Source: JABJAG01 sp038137215
GTDB taxonomy: Bacteria > Pseudomonadota > Alphaproteobacteria > UBA6615
DNA: 64,000 bases
Assembly: GCA_038137215.1 (NCBI GenBank)
Contig: JAYQBG010000003.1
Location: forward strand, 1 to 64,000
Direction of reading: 5' to 3'
Shown here: piece by piece, positions 1 through 8,029 of the stretch
Layout of the letters: the number at the start of each line of letters is the position of its first letter
Position numbering within the stretch: position 1 is the first letter of the stretch
Notes under the pieces: model-generated
Told to the model about the DNA's origin: nothing
Databases searched by the model: none
The model's input: only the letters and a program-made list of their open reading frames with translations
Program-made: the position numbers and the translations under genes

Positions 1-181
1 AGCAGGACAAAGGATAGGCAGATCGGGAAAAGAAGTCGTCGCATAGACAAATTATGCGTCACGCGGCTTATCACGCTCAAGCGAAGAGGCCGATACGCAC
101 AGAGTTGTGACATCTGTTCAACCGGCGCTCTTCGTGGGATGTAGGGGGCCAATTCTCCGCCTGGTCACCAAGGAAAACACC

Positions 182-604
182 ATGTCCCTCACCCGCGAAG
201 ACCTGATCGGTGCCTGGCACCTGGTCGATACGTTCACTGACGACCCTGACGGCAACCGCATCCTGCATCAGGGGCCGGAGCCGATGGGCATCATCATGTA
301 CACCGCAGACGGCCATATGAGCGCGATCACCCGCTGGGGGACCCGCCCTTTTCCGAAGGACAACCTGAGCGAAGCGGACAAGGCGCGGATGTTCGACACC
401 TATCTGAGCTACGCCGGACGCTGGTCACTGGACGGGAACAAGGTGATCCACCACACCGAGCATGCGCTGAACGAGAACTGGGTCGGGATGGATCGTCCTC
501 GGGACATTGAGGTGCGCGACGATGGTTGTCTCGTCTTCCGCGGCCCCGCCGGTGACGGCGTCTCCCAGGCCACAATCATCTGGCGGCGCGCGGACACCGC
601 CTGA
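182..604 (+). CDS. lipocalin-like domain protein
   Basis: Small 140-residue soluble protein of the lipocalin-like family (Pfam Lipocalin_5 type). Visible hallmarks are the N-terminal LIGAWHLVDTF strand, the central MYTADGHMSAI segment, which is the usual signature of this family, and a YAGRWSLDGNKVIHH segment followed by a final strand ending in IIWRR. No signal peptide or membrane segment is seen. The ATG at 182 was preferred over an upstream in-frame start because AAGGA lies just before it and the family domain begins at once. It converges on glcF with only 9 bases between the stops. Ligand and role are unknown; a small-molecule binding barrel is inferred from the family only. Confidence 0.8.
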   Translation: MSLTREDLIGAWHLVDTFTDDPDGNRILHQGPEPMGIIMYTADGHMSAITRWGTRPFPKDNLSEADKARMFDTYLSYAGRWSLDGNKVIHHTEHALNENWVGMDRPRDIEVRDDGCLVFRGPAGDGVSQATIIWRRADTA

Positions 605-613
605 CGGGCGCGC

Positions 614-1906
614 CTAGCCGAGCTTTCTCGGTTTCGGGCCGCCGGTGGCCCAGTCAAGCAGCTCCACCGTGTGCACAACCGGTGCATCGACAGCATCGGC
701 CAGTTGGGTCATGCAGCCGATATTGCCCGTGGCCAGAACGTCGGGGGTTGTACGCGCGATGTTGGCAGCCTTCCGGTCCCGCAATTCACCAGCAATCTTT
801 GGCTGCATGATGTTGTAGGTGCCTGCCGAACCACAGCAGAGATGCCCCTCTGCCGGCTCACTGACCGAAAACCCTGCAGCCGCGAGCAGCGCCTTGGGTT
901 CGTTCCGGATTTGTTGGCCATGCTGCATCGAACAGGCCGAGTGGTAGGTCACGCGCAGGGACGCGGCCTCTTCAAAGGCATCGATCGACGGGTTCAGTTT
1001 TGCCAGATACTCGCTGACATCGCTGGCCAGTGCCGAGACCCGCGCGGCCTTTTCCGCATAAGCCGAATCTTCGCGGAACATGAACCCGTAATCCTTGACC
1101 TGGGTTCCGCATCCGCTGGTGTTGATGACGATGGCATCCAGACTGTCGTGGGCGTCTTCGGCCAGCCAGGCGTCGATATTGGCGGCAGCCTGCGCATGGG
1201 AATCCCCGGTCCGTCCCATGTGGTGCACCAGCGAGCCGCAACAGCCCATTCCTTCGGCCACAACAACTTCCACGCCAAGGCGGGTGAGCAACCGGATGGT
1301 GGCCTCGTTGATCTGGGGTGCGATGACCGTCTGGGCGCAGCCGTTCAACAGGGCCACCCGGCCTTTGCGGACACCTTCGGCGGGAAACACCTGCGGTTTG
1401 TCCACCGGCGATGGCGGGCCGAGATCTGTCGGGGCGAGATCCAGCATCGCACGCATCCGGCCCCGGAACAGTCCCCGGAACGGCCGGGCCAGCAGCGCGC
1501 CGGTCAGCATCGCGCGAAAGCGCAACGGATAGGGGATCGACCAGGCGAGCACCTTGCGCAGCATTCGGTCCATGAACGGCCGGGTGTAGGTCTCTTCGAT
1601 ATGCTTGCGGCCGTGATCGACCAGGTGCTGGTAGTGCACGCCGGACGGACATGTGGTCATGCAGGACAGGCAGGACAGACACCGGTCGATATGGGTCACC
1701 ACCTCTTCCGTGGCGGGTGCATCCGCCTCGAACATCTGCTTCATCAGGTAGATGCGCCCGCGCGGCCCGTCGAGCTCATCGCCGAGCAGCGTGTAAGTGG
1801 GACAGGTTGCGGTGCAGAACCCGCAATGGACACAGGTCCGCAGAATGTCGTTGGTGGCCGCGATATCCGGATCGGCCAGCTGCGCCAGGGTGAAATGGGT
1901 CTGCAT
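614..1906 (-). CDS. glcF: glycolate oxidase iron-sulfur subunit GlcF
   Basis: Iron-sulfur subunit (430 aa) of glycolate dehydrogenase, which passes electrons from the flavin subunits GlcD/GlcE to the quinone pool. Two ferredoxin-like clusters are visible: C25-x2-C28-x2-C31-x3-C35-P and C76-x2-C79-x2-C82-x3-C86-P. The C-terminal half has the two CCG-type motifs of this family (GMGCCGSLVHH and HLCCGSAGTYN), expected to bind a further cluster. It is the last gene of the minus-strand glcD-glcE-glcF set and starts 3 bases after the glcE stop, so the two are surely co-transcribed. Length matches the family. It ends with TAG, showing that TAG is an ordinary stop in this genome. Confidence 0.95.
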   Translation of the reverse strand: MQTHFTLAQLADPDIAATNDILRTCVHCGFCTATCPTYTLLGDELDGPRGRIYLMKQMFEADAPATEEVVTHIDRCLSCLSCMTTCPSGVHYQHLVDHGRKHIEETYTRPFMDRMLRKVLAWSIPYPLRFRAMLTGALLARPFRGLFRGRMRAMLDLAPTDLGPPSPVDKPQVFPAEGVRKGRVALLNGCAQTVIAPQINEATIRLLTRLGVEVVVAEGMGCCGSLVHHMGRTGDSHAQAAANIDAWLAEDAHDSLDAIVINTSGCGTQVKDYGFMFREDSAYAEKAARVSALASDVSEYLAKLNPSIDAFEEAASLRVTYHSACSMQHGQQIRNEPKALLAAAGFSVSEPAEGHLCCGSAGTYNIMQPKIAGELRDRKAANIARTTPDVLATGNIGCMTQLADAVDAPVVHTVELLDWATGGPKPRKLG

Positions 1907-1909
1907 CGC

Positions 1910-3106
1910 CTAGACCCCTTCGTACATACGGCCGGGGTTGAGAATTCGGCTCGGGTCGAAACTCTCCTTCACCCGCGCCGAGAGGGCTGCCAGGGGTGCC
2001 GGCTGAGGCTGGAATACATCTGCCGTGCGGCGCGCATCCTCGCTACCCCGCACCAGCGTCGCATGACCGCCGCCATAGGCCGTGAGCGCAGCGCGAATGG
2101 TCTCACCCGCGCCGGCCTCCGCCGCACACCATATTAGGCCGCCGCCCCAGTCCAGAATCGCCGGGGCGCCGATGGCGGCAACAATCGCCGGAGCTTCGGT
2201 CGCCGTCACGGACAAACGCCAGAGATCGGCCCCCGTCTCCACAAAGGGTTCCGCATCGCGAATGCCGTTCCAGAGCTCGCGCGACGCCGCGGTGTCGAGG
2301 GTGGTTGCCACGCCGAAGCTGCTCAATAGCTCCTGCAGTGCCGTCGAACGGGCCGCAACAGAGGGCGCGAACCCTTCGATTCGGATGGCCGTCATGGTGT
2401 CTCCATGTTCGGCAAAAGCTGCCGTCAGAGGGGCCGGAACATAAGCCGCAGCTGAAACTTCGTGGCTGGAATTCAACGCCTGGGACATCGCACGGACAGC
2501 CTCCGCCTCGTTCAGCCCCCCGACAATGATGGTCTCCATAGATTCGGGAGACGGCAGGACCTTGATCGTGATCTCCGTCAGCGCGGCAAGCGTGCCGAAA
2601 GACCCGGTCAGAAGTTTAGACAGGTCGTAGCCGGTGACATTCTTGACGACCCGGCCACCGCTCTTGACCAGCTTACCCCGCCCCGTGACAGCTTCAATCC
2701 CAAGAATATGATCGCGCGCCGCCCCGGCCTTGACCCGGCGGGGGCCTGCCAGATTGCAGGCAATCATGCCGCCCAGGGTGCCGCCTTCGTTGCCGTAAAG
2801 CCGCGCCCAGCGGGGCGGCTCAAAGGCGAGCATCTGGTTCTTCTCCGCCACCGCAGCTTCGATCTCGGCCAGCGGGGTGCCGGCCCGGGCCGTCAGGATC
2901 AGCTCCTCCGGCTCATAGAGCGTGATGCCGCTCAAACCCGAAAGGTCGATCGCGTGCCCGATGGTGCGGTTGCCATCCCCCATCGGGCGGCCAAATCCGC
3001 GCTTGGTACCGGTGCCCAGGATTTCCACGGGCGTGTCTTCGCTGTTGGCCCAGGCGACGGCATCGACGACCTGTTGGAAGGTTTCCGGTTTGAGGGTTTC
3101 CGTCAT
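1910..3106 (-). CDS. glcE: glycolate oxidase FAD-binding subunit GlcE
   Basis: FAD-binding subunit (398 aa) of glycolate dehydrogenase. It has the PCMH-type FAD domain of the vanillyl-alcohol oxidase family in its N-terminal half, including RAGTPLAEIEAAV, the GNEGGTLGGMIACNLAGPRR segment and the VKNVTGYDLSKLLTGSFGTL segment that is characteristic of GlcE. The C-terminal part ends with SFDPSRILNPGRM, the usual closing motif of this family. Compared with GlcD it has the short, degenerate substrate domain typical of GlcE. It sits between glcD (151 bases upstream, separated by a palindromic repeat) and glcF (3 bases downstream). Confidence 0.94.
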   Translation of the reverse strand: MTETLKPETFQQVVDAVAWANSEDTPVEILGTGTKRGFGRPMGDGNRTIGHAIDLSGLSGITLYEPEELILTARAGTPLAEIEAAVAEKNQMLAFEPPRWARLYGNEGGTLGGMIACNLAGPRRVKAGAARDHILGIEAVTGRGKLVKSGGRVVKNVTGYDLSKLLTGSFGTLAALTEITIKVLPSPESMETIIVGGLNEAEAVRAMSQALNSSHEVSAAAYVPAPLTAAFAEHGDTMTAIRIEGFAPSVAARSTALQELLSSFGVATTLDTAASRELWNGIRDAEPFVETGADLWRLSVTATEAPAIVAAIGAPAILDWGGGLIWCAAEAGAGETIRAALTAYGGGHATLVRGSEDARRTADVFQPQPAPLAALSARVKESFDPSRILNPGRMYEGV

Positions 3107-3125
3107 ATTTCCACATCACTCTTGA

Positions 3126-3219
3126 TCGTCATGCCCGCGAAGGCGGGCATCCATAAACGCCGATGCAAACCCGGGCAAATGCCCGTGTTTATGGGTTCCC
3201 GCCTGCGCGGGACCGACGA
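3126..3219. repeat. MPAKAGIH-type palindromic repeat
   Basis: Nested inverted repeat filling most of the glcD-glcE gap. The left arm (3126-3158) and right arm (3187-3219) are near reverse complements, each arm carries its own small hairpin (ATGCCCGC/GCGGGCAT on the left, TTCCCGC/GCGGGAC on the right), and the centre holds CGGGC-AAAT-GCCCG. Read in one frame it gives the peptide VMPAKAGIHK, the well-known shadow of this dispersed proteobacterial repeat class. It is probably transcribed within the glc mRNA and could act as a stability or processing hairpin; that role is inference. Confidence 0.85.
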
Positions 3220-3257
3220 ATATAGTTGGTGGGACACAGCCATCTCAACGACCCCAC

Positions 3258-4745
3258 TCAAAACCGGGGAATGTCCGGGAACGGCAACTGGCCGCGCTGG
3301 ATGTGCATCCGGCCCAGTTCGGCGCAACGATGCAGGGTCGGGAAGACCTTGCCGGGGTTGAGCAGTTGGTTGGGGTCAAACGCGCATTTGACCCGCTGCT
3401 GCTGCTTGAGGTCCTCCTGTGAGAAGACCTCGTCCATCAGGTCGCGCTTCTCCACCCCGACACCATGCTCACCGGTCAGGACACCGCCGACCTCAACACA
3501 CAGGCGCAGGATATCCGAACCGAAATCCTCGGCCCGCTCCAGCTCGCCCGGCTTGTTGGCGTCATACATGATCAGCGGGTGCAGGTTGCCGTCGCCCGCG
3601 TGGAAAACGTTGGCGACACCCAGTTCGTAGTGTTCGGACAGCTTGCCCATGCGCGCGAGCACCTCGGGCAGCTTGTGGCGCGGAATGGTGCCGTCCATGC
3701 AGTAGTAATCCGGGGACAGACGCCCGATGGCCGGGAAGGCCGCCTTGCGGCCGGCCCAGAACTGCAAGCGCTCGTACTCGCTCTCGCTGATCCGGATGGA
3801 GACGGCGCCCAGGGCTTCGGCAATCTCGCGCACCCGCTCGATCAGGAAATCCACCTCCACCGGTGGCCCATCGAGTTCGACCAGCAGCAGCGCTTCCACA
3901 TCCAGCGGATAGCCGACCTGCACAAACGCCTCGGCGGCCTTGATCGCCGGCCGGTCCATCATCTCCATGCCACCCGGGATAATCCCCGCGCCGATGATAT
4001 CGGCCACGCACTGGCCACCCGCCTCGCTCGATTCAAAGCCGATCATCAGGGCACGCGCCGTGGTGGGTTTCGGCAGAATCCGTACGGTCACTTCCGTGAT
4101 GACACCCAGCAGGCCTTCCGAGCCGGTCATCAGGCCCAGCAGATCGTAACCTTCGGAATCCATATGCTTGCCGCCGAGGCGCAGAACCTCGCCGTCGGGC
4201 AGGACCATCTCGATGCCGAGAATATTGTTGGTGGTCAGGCCGTATTTCAGGCTGTGCACACCGCCGGAGTTCTCCGCCACATTGCCGCCGATGGTGCAGG
4301 CGATCTGGCTCGAAGGATCGGGGGCGTAGTAAAAGCCGTCCGCCTCAACGGCATGGGTGATGCCCAGATTGGTGACACCGGGCTGCACGCGCGCGCAGCG
4401 GTTCTCGTAATCCACTTCCAGGACCTGGTTGAATTTACCCAGTCCCAGGGTGATGGCATCGGCCGCCGGCAGCGCGCCCCCCGAAAGCGAGGTTCCCGCG
4501 CCGCGCGGGACGATCTTCACCCCATGTTCGTTGCAATAGGCCATCACGGCGCTGACCTGCGCGACCGTCTCGGGCAAGACAACGATCAGCGGCATTTGCC
4601 GATAGGCGGTCAGACCATCGGACTCATAGACCGCCATGCCGGTCTCATCGGCAACGACACCCTCACCCGGCACGATGGCGCGCATGGCGGCGATGATGTC
4701 CTCGCGGCGGGCAATGACGTCCGCATCGGGGTCCGGCATTTTCAT
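3258..4745 (-). CDS. glcD: glycolate oxidase subunit GlcD
   Basis: Catalytic FAD-linked subunit (495 aa) of glycolate dehydrogenase, oxidising glycolate to glyoxylate. The PCMH FAD domain is clear: VPRGAGTSLSGGALP, the GGNVAENSGGVHSLKYG segment, and GSEGLLGVITEVTVRILP. The C-terminal FAD-oxidase domain carries HAGDGNLHPLI and LTGEHGVGVEKR, the motifs expected for substrate and cofactor contacts. The first ATG was chosen because GGGAG lies seven bases before it. It is the first gene of glcDEF on the minus strand, just downstream of the rpmJ terminator, so it should have its own promoter between 4746 and 4793, or depend on readthrough. No glcC-type regulator is next to it. Confidence 0.95.
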   Translation of the reverse strand: MKMPDPDADVIARREDIIAAMRAIVPGEGVVADETGMAVYESDGLTAYRQMPLIVVLPETVAQVSAVMAYCNEHGVKIVPRGAGTSLSGGALPAADAITLGLGKFNQVLEVDYENRCARVQPGVTNLGITHAVEADGFYYAPDPSSQIACTIGGNVAENSGGVHSLKYGLTTNNILGIEMVLPDGEVLRLGGKHMDSEGYDLLGLMTGSEGLLGVITEVTVRILPKPTTARALMIGFESSEAGGQCVADIIGAGIIPGGMEMMDRPAIKAAEAFVQVGYPLDVEALLLVELDGPPVEVDFLIERVREIAEALGAVSIRISESEYERLQFWAGRKAAFPAIGRLSPDYYCMDGTIPRHKLPEVLARMGKLSEHYELGVANVFHAGDGNLHPLIMYDANKPGELERAEDFGSDILRLCVEVGGVLTGEHGVGVEKRDLMDEVFSQEDLKQQQRVKCAFDPNQLLNPGKVFPTLHRCAELGRMHIQRGQLPFPDIPRF

Positions 4746-4793
4746 GAAGACACTCCCTTCGGTTCAGCCCGAGTATAGAGAGATACAGGCAAC

Positions 4794-4817
4794 AAAAAAC
4801 CGCGCAAAAACGCGCGG
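4794..4817 (-). terminator. rpmJ intrinsic terminator
   Basis: Read on the minus strand, a CCGCGC/GCGCGG stem with a short T-rich loop is followed directly by six T residues. It lies 32 bases after the rpmJ stop and before the glcD start, so it should end the rpmJ transcript. Confidence 0.8.
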
Positions 4818-4848
4818 CTTTGCGTCTTCAAAATGCGCAAGCGAGCAA

Positions 4849-4974
4849 TCAGCCCTGGCGCGCCTTGAAGCGGGGGTTACGCTTGTTGATCACGTAGATA
4901 CGACCGCGGCGGCGCACGATCTGGCAACCACGACCACGTTTCTTCAGCGTCTTCAGCGAACTTGCGACCTTCAT
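4849..4974 (-). CDS. rpmJ: 50S ribosomal protein L36, zinc-free type
   Basis: A 41-residue, strongly basic ribosomal protein L36, reading MKVASSLKTLKKRGRGCQIV at the start and ending NKRNPRFKARQG. L36 is a late-assembly protein of the large ribosomal subunit. This copy has one cysteine only (Cys17) and lacks the CxxC...CxxxxH zinc ribbon of the zinc-binding form, so it is the zinc-independent type usual in alphaproteobacteria. GAGGGAG precedes the ATG. The gene stands alone between its own promoter with a hairpin leader and its own terminator, outside any ribosomal protein operon. Confidence 0.95.
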   Translation of the reverse strand: MKVASSLKTLKKRGRGCQIVRRRGRIYVINKRNPRFKARQG

Positions 4975-4990
4975 GGGACCGCTCCCTCAT

Positions 4991-5014
4991 AAAAAAGACC
5001 GCCCGATGGGGCGG
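4991..5014 (-). terminator. terminator-like hairpin in the rpmJ leader
   Basis: On the minus strand a CCGCCC/GGGCGG stem with a four-base loop is followed by TCTTTTTT, which is a textbook intrinsic terminator. It lies between the rpmJ promoter and the rpmJ ribosome site, ending 16 bases before the ATG. It may end readthrough from the AhpD-like gene, or act as an attenuator in the rpmJ leader. Confidence 0.7.
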
Positions 5015-5024
5015 AAACGCGCGG

Positions 5025-5053
5025 AATCTACCCCCCGATCCCGAGACTGTCAA
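5025..5053 (-). promoter_or_regulatory. rpmJ sigma-70 promoter
   Basis: On the minus strand TTGACA (5048-5053), a spacer of exactly 17 bases, then TAGATT (5025-5030). This is close to the housekeeping consensus and points at rpmJ, with an expected start near 5018, just before the leader hairpin. Confidence 0.75.
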
Positions 5054-5079
5054 CGGCGGATCACCCGATAATTCCCGGT

Positions 5080-5661
5080 TTATCGCGCTTTCGCATGATA
5101 TTCGGGGTTTGGCATCCGATCGAGCGCCGTGGAAGCCCGGTTGGTCATGTTGAAGAACGCCGCAATGCAGGCGATATCCATGATGTCCCGCTCACCGAAC
5201 CCGGCATCGCGCAGGGCCTGGCGGTCTGATTCTTCAATGGTTGCAGGGCTTTGGGTCACTTTCACCGCAAAATCGAGCATCGCGCTCTGACGTTCGGACA
5301 GTTCGGCGGCGCGATAGTTGATCGCCATAAGCTCGCCCAGTGCCGGATCGCCCGAGAGTTCACGCACCCCGGCCCCATGGGCCACGACGCAGTAAAAGCA
5401 CTTGTTTTCGCTGGAAACCACCGTCGCGATCATCTCCCGTTCGAGCTTCGAGAGCCCCGAGTCTGACAGCATCAGATCGTTGTACATGGAGATGAAGGCG
5501 CGCAACCGTTCGGGCACCACGGCGTAGCTGCGCAGTACGTTCGGCACCATACCGAGCTTTTCCTGACAGACTTCGAAATACTTCTTCAGATCGGGTTCGA
5601 GGTCATCTGTCTCCGGGATCGGCAGATCGATGGCATGAATGTGATCGGGCTGTGCGCTCAT
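5080..5661 (-). CDS. AhpD-like peroxidase-related protein (carboxymuconolactone decarboxylase family)
   Basis: 193-residue alkylhydroperoxidase-type helical protein. It carries the redox motif C88-F-Y-C91-V-V-A-H95, the CxxCxxxH pattern of the AhpD-like branch, preceded by Glu85, so a thiol peroxidase or disulfide reductase role is expected. The N-terminal extension with LGMVPNVLRSYAVVPERLRAF is typical of the 'uncharacterised peroxidase-related enzyme' subfamily. A longer in-frame start exists upstream, but the ATG at 5661 fits the family start. It is divergent from the 2OG oxygenase gene and lies upstream of rpmJ on the same strand, separated from it by the rpmJ promoter and a terminator-like hairpin. 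Physiological substrate unknown. Confidence 0.85.
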   Translation of the reverse strand: MSAQPDHIHAIDLPIPETDDLEPDLKKYFEVCQEKLGMVPNVLRSYAVVPERLRAFISMYNDLMLSDSGLSKLEREMIATVVSSENKCFYCVVAHGAGVRELSGDPALGELMAINYRAAELSERQSAMLDFAVKVTQSPATIEESDRQALRDAGFGERDIMDIACIAAFFNMTNRASTALDRMPNPEYHAKAR

Positions 5662-5890
5662 GAGAGGTTCATCCGGTTCGCGTTGCGGAACGCCAACCAT
5701 AGTCCCATCAGCAAAGAAAGTGCACTGAGTGCACGCACAGACATCGCCGACGACCAACCTCAAACTAGGGAAGAACGTTCGAGCACCCGGTTCGGTTCAC
5801 ATCGGCGTTTGACACTCCGGCAAACCGGACCGCATGCTTCACATGCATTTACCATTCGACGTTTCTCTCAGGATAGTCGCGGAGCACCTC

Positions 5891-6910
5891 ATGTCCCTCG
5901 CCACAGAGACCACCCCGGCCACGGAAATACCCATCCTCGATATGGGGCCGTATCTCGCCGATACACCCGGCGCACTGGAAGCGCTGGCACAGCAGCTTCG
6001 CCACGCTCAGGAGAATGTGGGCTTCTACTTCATCATCAATCATGGCGTGCCGCAGGACCTGATCACCCAGGCCTATAACGAGCTGCGACGCTTCTTTGCT
6101 CTGCCCGACGAGGAAAAGCTGAAAATCAGGATTAACGAACAGCGCGTGGGGTATGTGCCAGCCAAATCGTCGGTCTATGTCACCTCCACCGTGAACAAGA
6201 ACACCAAGCCCGACCTCAATGAAGTACTTCTGAACGTTCGCGAACGGCCCGCAGATCATCCGGAGCTGGTCGCCGGGGAACGAAGTTTTCACGGCCCCAA
6301 CCAGTGGCCAGACGAAGACCTGCTGCCGGGTTTCCGGAAGAATCTGACGGCCTATTACGACGCCATCGAAGCGCTCGGTTACAAGATGCTGGCCGTTTAT
6401 GCCCGTGCGCTGGATTTGCCGGCCGACTATTTCGATCCCTTCTTCGAAGATCCGATGTGGACGACGCGCAACGCCTTCTACCCGCGCTCACCAGAGGCCG
6501 AAGACAATCAGTTCGGCATCTCGCCTCACCGCGATCACGGCTTCATCACGTTCCTGCCCCTGTCGGAAGAACCGGGCCTGCAGATCCAGACCCCGTCGGG
6601 CGACTGGATCGCTGCCGAGCAGGTGGAAGACGCAATCATCGTGAACACGGGTGAGTTCATGAACCGGTGGACCAATGGGCGGTTTATCGCCACGCCGCAC
6701 AGGGTGGTGCCGCCCCGCAACGACCGTTATTCCATCGCGCTGTTCTTCAATCCGACCTGGAGCACCGAGGCAGTTCCCCTGCCCACCTGTGTCAGCGAAA
6801 CCCATCCGCCGCAATTCGAGCCGATCAACATCCACGACTATCTGGACTGGTATATAAATCAGAACTTCAACAAGGATGGCGGCGGCCAGCAGGATGCGCG
6901 GCACGACTGA
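5891..6910 (+). CDS. 2-oxoglutarate/Fe(II)-dependent oxygenase, isopenicillin-N-synthase-like
   Basis: 339-residue member of the plant-type 2OG-Fe(II) dioxygenase superfamily. An N-terminal DIOX_N region (EIPILDMGPYL, then ENVGFYFIINHGVP) precedes the jelly-roll core. The metal ligands are visible as H213-R-D215 and distal H270 (ATPHRVVPP), and the 2OG-binding R279-Y-S281 follows. Such enzymes hydroxylate, desaturate or cyclise small organic molecules; the substrate cannot be told from sequence. The ATG at 5891 was chosen over an earlier ATG because it lies directly before the conserved N-terminal region. It stands alone, divergent from the AhpD-like gene across about 230 bases that include a TTGACA at 5809. 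Confidence 0.9.
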   Translation: MSLATETTPATEIPILDMGPYLADTPGALEALAQQLRHAQENVGFYFIINHGVPQDLITQAYNELRRFFALPDEEKLKIRINEQRVGYVPAKSSVYVTSTVNKNTKPDLNEVLLNVRERPADHPELVAGERSFHGPNQWPDEDLLPGFRKNLTAYYDAIEALGYKMLAVYARALDLPADYFDPFFEDPMWTTRNAFYPRSPEAEDNQFGISPHRDHGFITFLPLSEEPGLQIQTPSGDWIAAEQVEDAIIVNTGEFMNRWTNGRFIATPHRVVPPRNDRYSIALFFNPTWSTEAVPLPTCVSETHPPQFEPINIHDYLDWYINQNFNKDGGGQQDARHD

Positions 6911-7051
6911 AGCCGGTATCCGTTTCATCGGAACACGGGCGGTATCCGCACCCGAGCACTTGACCATGGACCACCCGGCACACTACCTCATTTGGGTCAG
7001 ACTGCCCGCCCGTGATATGGGCAACCGAACAAACGCAGCGGAGCAAATCAC

Positions 7052-8029
7052 GTGACCGAATCCCACCCGTGGAATCTGAGCCTTGGACGGCATCCGAGTC
7101 CCGACGAGGTGACCTTCGATCTCGACCGCACGCTCTCATCGGTCGTGTCTCTGCGCGCCAATGTTCCCGACGATGCGTTCACGGCCCCGATTCTGGGCAC
7201 CGAACGCGAGGGCCAGGGGGTCGTCATCAGCGATGACGGGCTCGTCCTGACCATCGGATATCTTGTGACCGAAGCCGAAGACGTCTGGCTGATCGGCAAC
7301 AACGGCGCGGCACGACCGGCCCATGTGGTCGGATACGATCAGGAAACCGGCTTCGGACTGGTCCAGTCTCTCGGCGCACTGGACCTGCCCGCGATCGAGC
7401 TTGGAGACTCCGATCCCATCACGGCAGGAGATTCCGTTATCATCGCTGGCCAGGGTGGGCGCGAAGCCGCCGTCAATGCGCAGGTGATCTCCGTGCGCGA
7501 ATTCGCTGGTTCCTGGGAGTATCTGCTCGACCGCGCGATCTTTACCGTCCCGGCCCATCCCCGCTGGAGCGGAGCGGCCGTCATCGATTGGTCTGGCCGC
7601 CTGGCCGGGATCGGTTCGCTGTATATTCAGCAGGCCGCCGGTGACGACGATGAAATCGACGGCAACATGATCGTGCCGATCGATCTGCTGAAACCCATCC
7701 TGCCCGAACTCGTCGCCCGTGGCGCGCGTTCCAAGCCGCCACGACCCTGGCTGGGGATGACGACGGCGGAAGCCGAGGAACACCTGGTCGTGGCCGGACT
7801 CGCGGAAGGTGGCCCAGCCATGCAAGCCGGGGTCGAGCCCGGCGACATGGTTCTCGGTGTCGATGGCGAGCGTGTGTCAGGCCTGTCGAAACTGTTCCGG
7901 AAAATCTGGTTGCTCGGCGATGCCGGTGTTTCGGTCCCGCTGACCCTTCAGCGCGACAGTCAGGTCATGTCCGTGACTGTCGAAAGCGCCGCCCGCGGTG
8001 ATTTTCTGAAAAAGCCGCGCGTCAACTAA
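7052..8029 (+). CDS. HtrA/DegP-like S1C protein with degenerate catalytic triad and PDZ domain
   Basis: 325-residue protein built like a periplasmic HtrA protease: a chymotrypsin-fold domain (residues about 50-220) followed by one PDZ domain (about 238-315, WLGMTTAEAEEH to LPL-type end). Aligned by eye with HtrA, the catalytic histidine of TNNHVV is Tyr70 (TIGYLV), the aspartate of TDLAL is Gly100 (TGFGLV), and only the serine remains, Ser173 (RWSGAAV). It is therefore unlikely to be a normal protease and may be a peptide-binding or scaffold protein. No signal peptide is visible. The GTG at 7052 is supported by GGAG nine bases upstream. The stop overlaps the convergent phosphatase-like gene by four bases. 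Confidence 0.82.
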   Translation: MTESHPWNLSLGRHPSPDEVTFDLDRTLSSVVSLRANVPDDAFTAPILGTEREGQGVVISDDGLVLTIGYLVTEAEDVWLIGNNGAARPAHVVGYDQETGFGLVQSLGALDLPAIELGDSDPITAGDSVIIAGQGGREAAVNAQVISVREFAGSWEYLLDRAIFTVPAHPRWSGAAVIDWSGRLAGIGSLYIQQAAGDDDEIDGNMIVPIDLLKPILPELVARGARSKPPRPWLGMTTAEAEEHLVVAGLAEGGPAMQAGVEPGDMVLGVDGERVSGLSKLFRKIWLLGDAGVSVPLTLQRDSQVMSVTVESAARGDFLKKPRVN

